Shown piece after piece: positions 52,143 through 64,000 of a stretch of 64,000 nucleotides of DNA. Every line of letters begins with the position of its first letter. Position 1 is the first letter of the stretch. Where the stretch lies: the NCBI GenBank assembly GCA_028023455.1, contig JAQFVV010006199.1, forward strand, positions 2,232,001 to 2,296,000, given 5' to 3'. The notes under the pieces are model-generated. The model had not been told where the DNA came from and made no database searches. It saw only the letters and a program-made list of their open reading frames with translations. The translations under genes and the position numbers were made by a program. The DNA comes from Epiperipatus broadwayi (lineage: Eukaryota; Onychophora; Udeonychophora; Euonychophora; Peripatidae).

Positions 52143-55100
52143 TACAGTTTAATTTACAGAAATACTTAAACATTTATCTTTTTGTTTTGTTCATGTCTGT
52201 AAATATATTATATAATCAGACATTGTAGCTCTATGATGAATCCTTTTGTAGAAATTTTGAATTGCTCTTGGGGAGCACTACTGCAATCAACTTTTAGAAT
52301 TGAAGTATATTGTAACTTTTCACTTTGGTTGCTCTTTTAACAAGTAATTTAAATTTCATACAATGGCAAAAAATTTTAATTTATAAAATGCATAGTTGTT
52401 TCAATATTAATTTTTAATTTGTATAGTTTATTAAAAGCTTAATTTATATGATATAAATATAAGATTCTGTCAGTTTATCTAATAGACAGTTTTTTGTAAC
52501 AGTCATTTACACATTAAATGTCATATTTATGTTAACTGTAAATTTATTTAATAGTAATAAATATGTCTACATTATATTTATCAATATTTACAATATTCAT
52601 TAAACATTATAATAATTATAATAGGAATACTTATTTAATTTCCTTACAGTGACTCTTTAAAAACGTGTGTTTGGATATGTGTGCAGAATCTTATTTAACA
52701 AGAATAAATGAATTTCATTTTCTGGTTGGAAATTACTATTCTTTTTATTGCAACCAGAATATTAAATTATTTAATATTATAAATTTTAAATAGTAATAAT
52801 TTTATTTTTTAATATAATTTTTAATTATGTATTTTAAATTTGAATTATTACAAAGAATAAAAATTATAATTATATTTAATGTAAAAGTAATTATATTTAT
52901 TATTTAAATGTTTAAATATTTTAATTTTGTCACTATTGTTTAAAATTGTAGACAAAATTAATTTAAAAACTTTTTAGTTAATTAAAAGATGACCAATGAA
53001 ATTCATTTAATTAAGAATTTGACATCATACTGTCCACAATATAAAAAGGATGAGCAGATCAAATTAGGAGAGAATTAAAAAAACAGTAGGAACTAATTAA
53101 ACTATTTCTGTATTTGTAAATTTTATCTTTTATTTTAAAATAAGTTAAAAGTTCCCTTTAACAAGCTGGATAATTGTATACAATACATTTTAAAAGCATT
53201 ATAGTGACTATGGAATAAATAAACTATTCTTTGCTGGAAGCTAATCCTACCTTATTGTTAAATTATAGTCAAACCATAGTTACTACTTAAAAGTACCAAG
53301 AAACAGTATTATTCTCAAGAAAAAATGGAAGTTGTTTGTCAACATGTTCAACTAGTTTACAAAGATGGTTGCATAGGAGTGTGTTAGTTCTTTTCTTTTT
53401 AATGATTGTAAGAATTAATTTACTAAGAAATCTCTATGTAAAAAGAATAATTATAGAATTGTTAAAACACTTTATAGAACTTTAGAGTTAGCTACCTAAT
53501 AATAATTATGGACTTATTTTTGAAAAAAATTATGATAGAATAACTTGCATTCTGAAAGGAAAGTAAAACCAAATAGTTGAATAAATAATATGTACTTTTA
53601 ACAGCCATAAATAAATTTGCCAGATTAAGGAGTATTTTTATATAACAATAAAATGGAACATCAAAAATAACTATTGCTTATATTAAAGAATATTTATATC
53701 TTAAGATGAGCTGAAATATTATGGTAATTTTTTAAAAGTAACTATTTATTTTGATCAATATCAAGGTAAAATATAAAATAAAATAATTTAAAAACAAGAA
53801 CAAATAGATATAAGTACATATAATTTGTAAAAATATAAAAAAAAAAAGATTTGTTAGATCAAAAGTTAAAATTTAGTAATTATTACTGAAGAAACTAGCT
53901 ATGTGTCCCTAATGGATAAATAAGATTTAAAAGTAATATATAATATTTAAAGAAGTACTTAAAAATAACTATATTTTCAAGATGTCGAAGTGCACTAAAT
54001 TCAAATTAAGGACTCTATAATAAACATTGAAGAGTGCTAAAGAATTTAAGAAACATTTATTAGTTGTGTCTATTTTTTTCTCTCTTTAAAATGTTGTACT
54101 TTTTAAACAATGATTTTTGCAAGTTGAATGAGTAAATTGCAACAAAAAAAAAAGTTGAAACCACCAACCATCATCGTGATGAAAACTGTTTAGTGTTGGG
54201 GAAGTTTTTTTTTTTAAAAAAAAATTGATTGAAAATAGTTAAATAATCTATATGTTTATTCATGTTTTTAATATTATATAATTTTAAGATAACATTAGAT
54301 TTTAAGACTTAGAAATTAAAGGTATATACTATGCTTATATTTATGTATTTTATATAAATTGTCTCATGGACGTACATACAAAAAGCTGAAGGATGATAAT
54401 TGCTCATTTTAGTAATTTTTTATTATTGTATATTTTAATATGTAACAAGGTAATGGTTTATTTATAATGAAAGTTGGTATATATATGATTATTAATTATT
54501 GTACAATAATACACTACCGTGGTACGGAATAAATAATTATTAATCAAAAAAATGGTATATTTTTAAGATAAAATGAATGTATAAGATATGTACAATATTC
54601 TAAGTGATATATGAACAGTGAATGTAATATTTTATAGTATTGAACATTGATCTCAAATATTGTGAAGTAGTAAGTGTATCATTATGACATTTGTCATATC
54701 AATAAATGATGTTTTAGCAAATGATCTTTTATAAATAAAGATTTATAAATATTAGGAAGATTGAAATTATATATTTGGATTGGAAATATAATCTATGCTG
54801 ATGCTGTAAGTTAATAAATGTAGACTGGGTAAGTTTTAAATACCAGGATAGAGAAGTATCATCCTGAAGAACTAAAGTTGTATGTGATGGGTTTGATCTA
54901 AAGGATGCTCATATTATCTTAGGAATGTTGTGATTATCTTATAAGACAGACAACGCCCTATTCCATAAGTGCTTAAGAGATAAGCTAGGATTCCAATAGT
55001 AAAATCATTGAAATAATAATAATTACCTTAGGTTGTAATTGTTGAAAAATAAATGTTAGTTGCCTCCATTCCTATAATGTAATGTTTTAAATTAATTTCT

Positions 55101-55810
55101 TATACTAAATGGTATCTTAGATAGTAAATTATAGGTAAGCATCATATGTAAGTGATATGTAGAAGAGTCTAGTTTTCTTCCTATAGTTGATAGTGATAGC
55201 TTAAAAAATAAAAAATGATCATATGCAAAACAAATATACCTAGATTTTTATAAAAGAGAATAAGTCATTGTTATAGTGATAGTATGAGATCCTTTATAAT
55301 GAAGATTGTAAAGGAAGTATATTTGACAAGCGTGATAGATGAATGTATAAGATTATAAATAAATATTCTTGATTAAACTATTTATTTAAAATATCTTATT
55401 TATATTGCATAAACAATATAAAGATGTCAAAAAGTAATTCAGTAAATAATATGATATGAATAATTATAAATCCGCACTACATTGTATTTGAATACATTTA
55501 AGAAATGTAAATGGTAAGCAACCTACCACCAAATCATTATTGATATAATAGTTGCTAAACTTTATTGAAATATGAAATAAATTGTTTTTCTCTTCACTAG
55601 TAAAAATATGAATTAGAATTAAAATTATTTTTTAATATGAACCAGAATGTTAATATTAAATAACTGGTTTTTAATTTATCAAATGATACTGATATAAGGA
55701 AACTTATGAAAAGATTCTTGTATTTTTTTTATTCTTATGTATAAATGTAAATATGTTATAATAATAATATAAGTTGTAAAAATAGTTATGTATTGTACTA
55801 TATTAGAGTT

Positions 55811-56766
55811 AGTACAACTTGCATTGGCAATTTAGAAATTAAATTCTCACTTGCATTGGCAATTTAGAAATTAAATTATTAAATTCTCAAGAGAGAGAAT
55901 GTAAAACTATTTTGGTTAAGATAAGAAAACAAATTCTTCTTACTAAGCAATTAGTGGTACCTAACAAAAAAGAAAAGATATGCAACAGCATTCCTTCGAT
56001 AATTAAAGATGGCTACCCAAAGAAAGAGGAAGGAAAAGTATGATTTTAAAGACAATTATTTCAAATATTGTATAAGTTAGCAGATGTTGACCAGAGATGC
56101 GTAGAGACTAAAAAAAAAAAAAAGGGAAGGACTATAAAAGAAAAAACATACCATGCCCTCATCACTTAATAATTTACCAACTTGTTGATCACTTAATTAT
56201 TTACTTACTTGTTGAAGATTTGTTCCTAAAGTGAAGTAATGTAAAATAAAAATGTAGTCGTTGGAGAATCCTTGGAAATGATCAAAAAGCTACACGCACT
56301 AGTATGTTAGGTTATATTAAAATGTGCAAGTAGAAATTTGTTTGCCAGTGTTACTCCCCTGAAGCCATCTCGTAATGGAACTTGGACTAACTACAAGCGA
56401 CAAAGATATTGAACCGCGGATCCCCACAAGATAATTCCATGCATGACTAAATATACAAGACGATAAACTTTCAAACTAAACGGTAAGAGACTTTATTATA
56501 AATTAAAAGTGATCACTATTTCTCGAACTCTAAATGTGATAAAATGCTCTACTAAGCCATAATAATTAAAATCAAATCTTATTAGTATTTCTTAACCACA
56601 TGTTATTTCTTTGATATTTATTCTCTTAATGATATAATAATGTTTTATTTTGTATTAATAAATGTGTATATAACTTATGTTGTTTTCTTTTAATTGTTAT
56701 AAATAGTTTAAATTTAGTTAAATTCAATCATTAATACCTGAGCAAATAAATTGCCAATGCTGTACT
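55811..56766. repeat. Candidate TIR element (~950 bp)
   Basis: GCATTGGCAATTTA at 55821-55834 recurs inverted at 56747-56760, and the adjacent AGTACA (55811) is also mirrored (56761-56766). At the left end a 32-base unit starting CTTGCATTGGCAATTTAG is tandemly duplicated (55819-55889). The interior includes a GC-richer patch at 56345-56430. No coding frame. The inverted match is short, so this is only a candidate. Confidence 0.4.
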
Positions 56767-58444
56767 ATAAAATACAGACCTCCGGTCATTTCAAGTAGTT
56801 TATGATAAGAACTGACAGTATAGGGAGGTAGGCTAGTGGACTTTCATTCAAAGTCCTGGCACCTTTCAAACAAATTAAAAGCTGATTTGCTCTTCCCTAT
56901 TATTCGGGTAGTTACTTTAAGCAGGAGGCATATTGTGTGACCAGGAAGGATAATAGCATCGATAAAATTAACTGAAATGTTCTGATGCGAAAATTAATAA
57001 ATCAAATGCAATTTGGTCACCGAATATTACATCATATAAATGCCAAAGATACCTTGGATGGTACAATATAATAGAAAATGTTGTAATCAATACCCAATTG
57101 TTGAAAATAAATATCTTTTTGATTTGAACTAGACAAAGTTTTTTTTTTATGGAATCATAAATATCACAATGTCATATTCAAGTACATAACACATTAAAAT
57201 TTTCATATAAATTTTATTTATTGGACATTTTATAAGAAGATTCCAAATGAAGAATTAAAACTAGATAAACCAAATATCTGTTACTTTTGATTTATAATTT
57301 AATAAAAATAATGCCCAATATAATTGTTAATTTATTTAAACTTTATGTACATGGATTATCTGAAATTTAAATATAAGGAATTATTTTCTTTTCAGAGCAT
57401 TATAGAAATTCATCTTATTTAAAAATCACATATGTATTTTAAAGTTAGTTTAGATCTTATAAAATTATAAGATTATAAAAATGTAATAATTTTTTTTAAA
57501 AATGATTATTCTGCTTAATCGTTATTATTTGTATAAGTGTATGGTTTAAGTAATTTAGCTAGTATTAAAGTTATAGGTATTATTAAACAGTTTTTTAGTT
57601 AGCATTTGTAGTATAAAATTATTATTGTTATTTAATGATAAATTCCAAATTAATTATTATTGTTATTTAGATAATTGGATTTCAATAAAATCCCTCTTGT
57701 CATTCAATTCTTTAACTGTCTAATTATGGTTATTAAAGGAATAATCATTATCCCTGAGATTTTAATAAGACAGCTTAATAATGAATTGGATTAATTTAAT
57801 GTTTTTTAGATTTATTATAAGTATAAGAAAATAAATAGAAAGTCTTGATAATTATTCACCTATGAAATTATTGTTAATCATTGTTTATTATAGAGATTTT
57901 CCTAATGATTATAACATGAAAATATCTGGAGAGTTTCTATTATAGCAATGTCATTGTGGAGTATATTTTATATACTTTGCAATGTTAAAATCTATGCTTT
58001 GTGATCTTTCCTATAGCATATTTCTGTTAATTGTGGTAGTAAAATAATAAATCTCAATAAGGATGTATTTTTTATTGTTATGACGTTTTTGCCTTTGTTG
58101 TAGTAATAGGAAGGTTACAATATACTTATATTTTAATAGTTTTCTCAATATATGGAATCTCTAGTCAGTTAAAATAAAAACACAAATTTATGTGATGTTG
58201 ATACCCTTAGGAGAAAAACAGTAACTGGTTTGGCTATTATATTATCAAAGAAACTAATAAGTTAAGAAAAAATTTAATATATAATTTGAGATAAGAAGCA
58301 TGCAATTTTATATTATTTTTAATACATTTATTTTATGATTAATATTTTTTAATAATACCCCCCTCCCATGTATTATTTGGATACCCACATTTACAAATTG
58401 CTTTTATACTTTTAAATATATATATTATAAAAATTTAAAATAGA

Positions 58445-58602
58445 AAATTTCTTCACACAATAAGGTTATCTAGAGCAAGCTATAGTATAGAAAGGTTGTG
58501 CATTTTAATCTCTATCCAGGCACTGAATAGAGATTACAATGCACAATCTCTCTAATGATTACTATAGCTTGCATTAGATGGCAATATTGTGAGGAGAAAT
58601 TT
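58445..58602. repeat. Palindromic MITE-like hairpin (158 bp)
   Basis: Arms start and end with AAATTT(C)TTCACACAATA and its complement TATTGTGAGGAGAAATTT, and contain paired TCTAGAGCAAGCTATAGTA / TACTATAGCTTGCATTAGA and TGTGCATTTTAATCTCTAT / ATAGAGATTACAATGCACA. The central loop is about 12 bases. Not related in sequence to the hairpins at 11.8 and 14.1 kb. Confidence 0.75.
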
Positions 58603-59158
58603 GCTACAGTTTTAAATTTGTGAAAGAATAAGAAAAGCTGGTCATACAACATAAAAAGTTATTCATTAAAAAAAAAAAAAAAAAAGGCATTGTTTTTCAC
58701 AGGACATGGTTGTAGAGTTAAATAATTTATTTTCTTCCTACAATTTTCATATTTTATCACATATTTTATTTGACAGTTAAAATTTGACAAGTATTTTTAA
58801 CTATTATGTATTATATTAAATCCAATTCTGATAAAATATGCCAAAAAAAAATTGCAATTAACTCATTAAAATCTAAACAAATTTTTATAAAATCATTATT
58901 TGTTACAGTACAATAATAATTATTACTGCTATTATTGGTTACATTTTATTTTTAAGTGAGTAGTTGTTTTAATTAATGTTGGAATGGATTGTTATCAACT
59001 GTGATGATTTTTTTAATTAGCAGACTTAATTTTTTGTTGGTATATTTATTGTGAATTACATTCAGATGGCAAATAATAACAAAATATAATAATCAATGTT
59101 CAATAAAAAAATTATAAATTTTGTTTAAAACATTAGAGCACACTTTAAAAGTTTTTAC

Positions 59159-59356
59159 CTGCGTAAGAGCTGAACACTCTACATATTTTACAGCCCTTAA
59201 TTCTTTGGCTAACTTCTCTCCTTGTTCAAATGTTATTGGTTTTTGTTTATTTTTTGCCAACTTTTCTACAGTACTGGCATCATCTCTCAAATCAATTTGT
59301 GTTCCCACCAAGAGGAATGGTGTTTTTTGACAATGATGTGTAATTTCAGGAACCCA
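59159..59356 (-). CDS. Cdc42: Cdc42 internal coding exon (residues 97-162)
   Basis: Rho-family small GTPase that cycles between GDP and GTP and drives filopodia formation and cell polarity. The minus strand reads acceptor AAAAAATTTAG-like tract then AG (59358-59357), 66 complete codons from WVPEITHHC to SALTQ, then donor CAG|GTAAAA (GT at 59158-59157). Both ends are phase 0. It contains the G4 guanine-specificity motif TQID (115-118) and the G5 motif CSAL (157-160). TQID rather than TKLD, together with WVPEITHHC and KNKQKPIT, identifies Cdc42 rather than Rac or Rho. It starts at residue 97 and ends at 162, joining exactly to the 35.7-kb exon. Residues 1-96 (P-loop, switches) are not in this window. 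Slightly unusual [14 protein letters not shown] replaces the common PITPETAEKLARDL. Confidence 0.96.
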
Positions 59357-60744
59357 CTAAAAAAAACAAAAAAAAAGGAAAAAAATCGTCATATATTTAT
59401 TAAAAAACAAATAAATTCATGTTTTTAATTAAAAAATAAAACAAACAAAAGTAAAAGAATTTAAAAACATTAAAAAAATAATAAACATGATGATACACTA
59501 AATAAATTAATACGGGCACAAACATATTTTAAAATAAGATTAAAAAAATAATAATTTAATTATCCAACAGCTCTATTGAATTACACTTTAATTAAGCTAA
59601 AAAACTTTCTAAAAATTCATTTCAATGAAAAACATGAGAAAAGAGAATGACTAAATAAATTAAAATGAACCTTTAAACATTAAGCAAAAATGAGAATATG
59701 AGAAACTATACAAATTATAAATAAAATCAACTAAATAAAATAAAAAACAAATATCAAACAATATATTCTTAAGAAATTTGAGCATTGGAAGTGATACAAT
59801 TGGGTAGTAAGCTATGGACCTTGAATTACCAAAGCACATAGAACAAAAAAAAAGGTAATGATTATTAAATATATACGAAGTATAGTTACTTACTAGTTTT
59901 AAGTCTGCTCGAATATTGTAATTAATTACATTTCAAATCTATTACAATATGTTCAAAAGTGTAGTGAATTTATATTTAAAAAACCAAGTTTAATTACAAC
60001 TCTTTGGATTTTTGTGTGTTTCATTAGAATATTTAATTAATTATGAGATAGTGCTTGTCCAAAAAGTGATGTCTGGCTCAATCTTTGTTATAGTTTGCTT
60101 AATTATATTTTATTCTCGTTTTCTTTACTGCATTTACATTTAAAAAGTTTTTGATTACAACCCTTTGGACTTCAGTCATATTGTTTATACCACATGTTGG
60201 AAGCTCCTGAAAATAGATAATTTAAAATAAAACAGATGGCAAGCTTTCCGGCAAACAAACTGCCTAAGTACCAATAATTTTATATGCAGTGTATTTTTTT
60301 TGTAACAACCTTAATTTATTGGGAAAAAAAACAATCTTGCTTCATTTTAATTAAATTTTACAATTAAATGAAAATTTTATAATACTATTGCAGATAAAAA
60401 ATCTCATTAATAAGACATTTGTTTTGTTTTTCTCCAAGATTCTTCTTTATTTCCTATAATTGCTCCACATAGTTAACTTACAACAAATAATTATTATGGG
60501 GAAAAAAAGATAAAGGAATTAGGAAGATATTGTGGTTGATTTTAAAAAATACCAACTTTCTGATAAGACTTTATGTTGCTAAACACATTAGATACAAAAG
60601 AAATATATAAAGAATTCTGTTAGCAAAAAAATCATAACATTTTAGCAATATTGTAACATTAAGAACATATATTTCAGTGTTGGAAAAATATTTTTTAAAG
60701 GCTTGAAACTTTGTTGCTTGCCAGTCGCGCTTCTTACAGGATAT

Positions 60745-62609
60745 GTTGAAAAGTTTGTTTTCTTTTTTAAATTATGTAAAACTATATACATGATGTTAAC
60801 AGAAATATGGGCATTCAATCTGTCATTAAAATGTCTTTTTAATGCCATCTTTTCGATTGAAATCAAAAGAAATTTGAATTTTTCATTATTTTTTTTTAAA
60901 CAGACGGATTTAATTTTTTTCTATTTTGGACAATTTTCTCGTTTATACGAAGTGATAAAGGTAGAAAATTGTAATCGGCCTCATTATATAGTGAAAAAGG
61001 ATTAACAACACGCTGGTCAATTGCATTCAAGGCCTATAATGGGATGTGAACATAATTGCAGAATATGTATTTCGTAAGTAGATTTTTTTTATTAATTTAA
61101 ATTTATTAATGATTCATTAATTTGCGTTTATATTGGTGTGTGTAGTATATAAATTATTATTCATATGTACAGTAATTTTATGTCTTTGATATTAATAATT
61201 TATTATGTTTATATGGTGTGTAATGATTTACATATATAGAGCAGTGCATTAAACTTTAAAATCTGATAATCAAATGTACAGAAAGATTGTATAACAAGTA
61301 ATGATATAATATTAAAATCATTTATGCTCTTTATTATTCGGTATATAAATTATTATTCATATGTACAGTAATTTTGTGGCTTTGACATTAATAATTTATT
61401 ATGTTTATATGGTGTGTAATGATTTACATATATAGAGCAGTGCAATGTAAATTTTAAAATCTGCTAATCAAATGTACAAAAAGGTTGTATAACAGTATAA
61501 CAAGTAATGATTTACATATATATATAGAACAGTGCAATATAAATTTTAAAAACAGATAATCAAATGTACATGAAGGTTGCAGTTGATAAAGCTTTCACAA
61601 AATTTGCTGGGCATAGTACCATGTGAAAATATAAACACTTAAAACCAATAAAAGAGAGATTTCAAATGATGTTTGTGTAGTAGTAGCCACAATGGTTATG
61701 CATATACCACTTGGAATTGTATGCGGGCAAAGAATCATTCTGAAGAATCATTCTGATTCTTGCCTATGCCTTGATACTCATGCTGTGGGAGTCAGTAGTT
61801 TTGCCACATCTTGCATCACATTATTTTCAAGTCTATGGCTAGTAAATGAGAAATATGCAAATTATATCTATTGGGACAATAAATATAACAAGATGGCATA
61901 ACTGGTGTGCATGCAAATTATATCTATTGGAACAATAAATATAACAAGATGGCATAACTGGTGTGCATAAAGAATATAAACATCGCTGATGTACACAAAA
62001 AATATAAAATGAAGAGATGAAACTCATTTTATCAGTGATACAGACAGTAGCCTTCAATTTCTAGTTTTAGACAGACAAGAAGCCAATTGCTATGATGACA
62101 AATGCATATCTATCTATCTGGAAATGATTTGTTTTGTATCTTTATTATGATGAATCTTTTTTCTTATAGACGCCTTTGAGATTTGGTAACTTTTGAGGTA
62201 CAAGATAAAAATGAAGAATTCTTATGCGAATACTTTTGGAAATTCTGAAGCTATGGATTATCTCAGGTAAGATATATTATATATGGTTTGAAAGATAATT
62301 TTGTGAGGAATACAAAAAATAATCACTGAAGATGTAATTTAAACTTATTTAATGATAAATTAGAAATTATGAACAAACAATAAAGTAATAATTATGTCGA
62401 ATGTTGAAATCTTTTTTTTTTTTTCTTATTTTTTAAATGATTATCATTATTTGTCTTAGACTTACTGTTTTCCTTTGTTTTTCTAGTTTCTACTAATGTA
62501 ATTTTTTTTTGCTCTAACATTATTAAAACTGAAGTTATTGTGAAAATTGTATCTCAGATCACTTTTTTAAAAAATTCAATATGGCGCCTGGAGAATTAAC
62601 CAGTTAAGC
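60745..62609 (+). repeat. Unclassified interspersed repeat, copy 2, with internal tandem amplification
   Basis: Direct-orientation match to 42240-43853. A segment containing TATGGTGTGTAATGATTTAC, ATATATAGAGCAGTGCA and AATCAAATGTACA is present about three times between 61150 and 61575, explaining the greater length. A 56-bp unit (ATGCAAATTATATCTATTGG...) is tandemly duplicated at 61855-61966. The right end AATATGGCGCCTGGAGAATT..AACCAGTTA coincides with that of copy 1. No conserved protein frame. Confidence 0.7.
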
Positions 62610-63174
62610 CACATGATTTTTTAACAATGGATGTGATAAGACAATAATCTGAGGAACAAAGCAATTTTTTAAAAAAATATTAATATAGTAATAATTGAAA
62701 GAAAAAAAAAGCAAATCTAATATGTGGGAACATTGACCCCTTGAGTCCGAAGCGCCAGGGAGTCCCTGTTCAAAAATTTAGTTTCAACTGTGTTTGCACG
62801 GAATCAGTAAATCATACACTTACTGATTCGATCCGCCATTTTATTACATTTCAAATGAGCTTTTTTTTTTTTTTTACAGTGGAATTTGGATTTTTTATGA
62901 CTTTTTTTCTAAAATACAATTTCTAATTTTTTTTTTTCTAATTTTTTTTTAGATTTTTTTAATGGGAAATCTTTTTTATAACTGAATTGCATTTCTTACC
63001 GTTTGATATGATTATGAAAGTGGCAACATATATTTGTAAGCCCTTTTGCTAGAAGCCATTTTCAAGCTATTTGGAAGCTGCAATGTTTAAAAAAAAGAAT
63101 TTGGAAGCTATAATGTCAAAAAAAAAAAAAAAAATGACTGGAACAATTTTTTATTTGCAAGGACAACCGTGGAT

Positions 63175-63535
63175 ATCACATCTAAAATGTATGGGTACTG
63201 AACTGGGTTCAGACCTATATGACTAGATAAGCTGATGGACTTGAATTGAAAATATTAAGGTGTTTTCAATTTAAGACTCATAGATTTGTAGTTAAAGGGA
63301 GATAAAAGGTGGCTGCTGGAGGGTTGCATTAGATGCTAAGATCTAGGTGCAGTGCTCTCAGATCCAAGGCTCCTCACCGACGAAGGCCAAAAGCCAGAAA
63401 CTAGTCTGGGGATATTGGATGAGTAAGCACTAGATAGGGATTTTATGCACAAGCCTTCTGGCATCTATTGATTACTCTAGCTTGCTGTGTGTGGTAATAT
63501 GTATAGTGAGTTTTGCCTGTTCTACTTTGTTTTTG
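63175..63535 (+). mobile_element. Foldback element, copy 3: right arm only
   Basis: Matches the right arm of copy 1: GGTACTGAACTGGGTTCAGA, AAAGGTGGCTGCTGGAGGGT, AGTGCTCTCAGATCCAAGGC and ATGCACAAGCCTTCTGGCAT in the same order, ending GTATAGTGAGTTTTGCCTGT. The left arm is absent, so this is a half element produced by truncation or deletion. Confidence 0.75.
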
Positions 63536-63579
63536 TTATATTTGAGAGAAATGGAGCAATACAAAGACTAGGAAGAGGG

Positions 63580-64000
63580 ATAGAGATACATTAATAGATG
63601 GTAAGGGAGTGTATACATTATCAGATCTTTCATTTGCTGATATCTTCCTGTACACAGAAAATAGGGAAGATATGCGCAAGGGTGGGTAAAGAGAAGATTA
63701 AATTTAGTAAAGAAAAATCAAATGTAATGATGATAAATGCTGGATAAAGAGAAATAATTTTTATTGGGGATATCAAGTTAAATGTGGTGAATATGAATAA
63801 CTATTTGGGAATCATCTTAAGTAATCACAAAAATTTAGAAGAATGGGAGAAAAATCATAAATGAAGCAAAGAAAAGTAAGGGACTGATAAAGAAATTAAC
63901 AATATTTTCATATAATAAATATGATGTAGCAAGAATTGAATGAAAGAGAGTGACAGTAGCAGGGTTAACATATGGTAACGATGCATTGTTTTTGTAAAGA
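63580..64000 (+). pseudogene. Non-LTR retrotransposon reverse transcriptase fragment, cut by the window end
   Basis: Broken frames read GKGVYTLSDLSFADDIFLYT (63600-63660, the FADD catalytic box), IKFSKEKSNVMMINAG (63695-63745) and IKLNVVNMNNYLGIILSNH (63770-63830, the YLG box). Stops and frameshifts intervene. The pattern is that of a LINE reverse transcriptase, but the clade cannot be decided from this part. It continues past 64000. Confidence 0.65.

Larger units (their letters stand above)
59357..64000 (-). other. Cdc42 upstream intron (partial)
   Basis: Continues beyond the window; no exon for residues 1-96 is readable on the minus strand. The first 1.4 kb (59357-60740) is A-rich with no feature. 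The rest carries the second unclassified repeat copy, half a foldback element and a LINE fragment. A stretch at 62610-63170 is T/A-rich low complexity. Confidence 0.8.

Noticed and set aside
56750-56960. SINE or small-RNA gene near AGGTAGGCTAGTGGACT
   Set aside because: An A-box-like word is present but no B-box at suitable spacing and no fold could be supported.
59159-59356. Cdc42 sequence as a processed pseudogene
   Set aside because: Both exon ends carry proper splice sites, the frame is intact, and the next exon is found in phase 23 kb away; a retrocopy would lack introns.
59159-59356. Rac or Rho instead of Cdc42
   Set aside because: TQID at the G4 motif and WVPEITHHC fit Cdc42; Rac and Rho have TKLD or NKKD-type variants and different flanking residues.
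60703-61005. 100-codon plus-strand frame
   Set aside because: It consists of Phe/Leu/Lys-rich AT-driven text at the left edge of a repeat and is not preserved in the other copy.
59357-64000. Cdc42 exons for residues 1-96
   Set aside because: I looked on the minus strand for the P-loop, switch I/II and effector-region codons and saw none; they must lie beyond the window.

Overview
This is an invertebrate animal nuclear genome fragment. It is extremely AT-rich (judged by eye, roughly three quarters A+T), full of homopolymer runs and low-copy decayed transposons, with spliced genes, very long introns and no operon structure. Only two host genes can be supported, and they are convergent. I cannot assign a phylum; the transposon mix (RTE-like and L2/CR1-like LINEs, Penelope-like, hAT, TA-target MITEs, foldback elements) occurs in several invertebrate groups.

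Layout. (1) About 1-3945, plus strand: the 3' end of the heparan sulfate D-glucuronyl C5-epimerase gene (Glce/Hsepi), as a partial intron, one large terminal coding exon (2455-3491) and a short 3'UTR. (2) About 3.9-34.5 kb: intergenic. The first part (to about 19.5 kb) is an AT-rich desert with several palindromic MITE-like hairpins. From 19.5 to 33.5 kb it is a nest of transposons. An RTE-like LINE (19.5-20.1 and 25.1-26.3 kb) is split by a 4.9-kb composite containing a foldback element and a TIR element. A second foldback copy follows. An L2/CR1-like LINE (29.15-33.5 kb) is then interrupted by two abutting hAT elements that share one 8-bp target site. (3) 34.5 kb to the window end, minus strand: the Cdc42 gene. 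Its last coding exon (35670-35759) and the preceding one (59159-59356) are separated by a 23.4-kb intron. Exons for residues 1-96 lie beyond the window, so 59.36-64 kb is also intron. The Cdc42 introns hold two inverted copies of a TIR element with TA target sites, a Penelope-like retroelement, tRNA-derived SINEs, two direct copies of an unclassified 1.6-1.9-kb repeat (one either side of the 59-kb exon), half a foldback element and another LINE fragment.

Function. Glce acts in the Golgi on heparan sulfate; Cdc42 is a Rho-family GTPase controlling actin and polarity. They are neighbours only by position, with no sign of shared regulation. I found no convincing novel host system. The most interesting material is the transposon archaeology: two hAT insertions into one 8-bp site, the foldback family, the TA-target TIR family, and the unclassified repeat flanking a Cdc42 exon.
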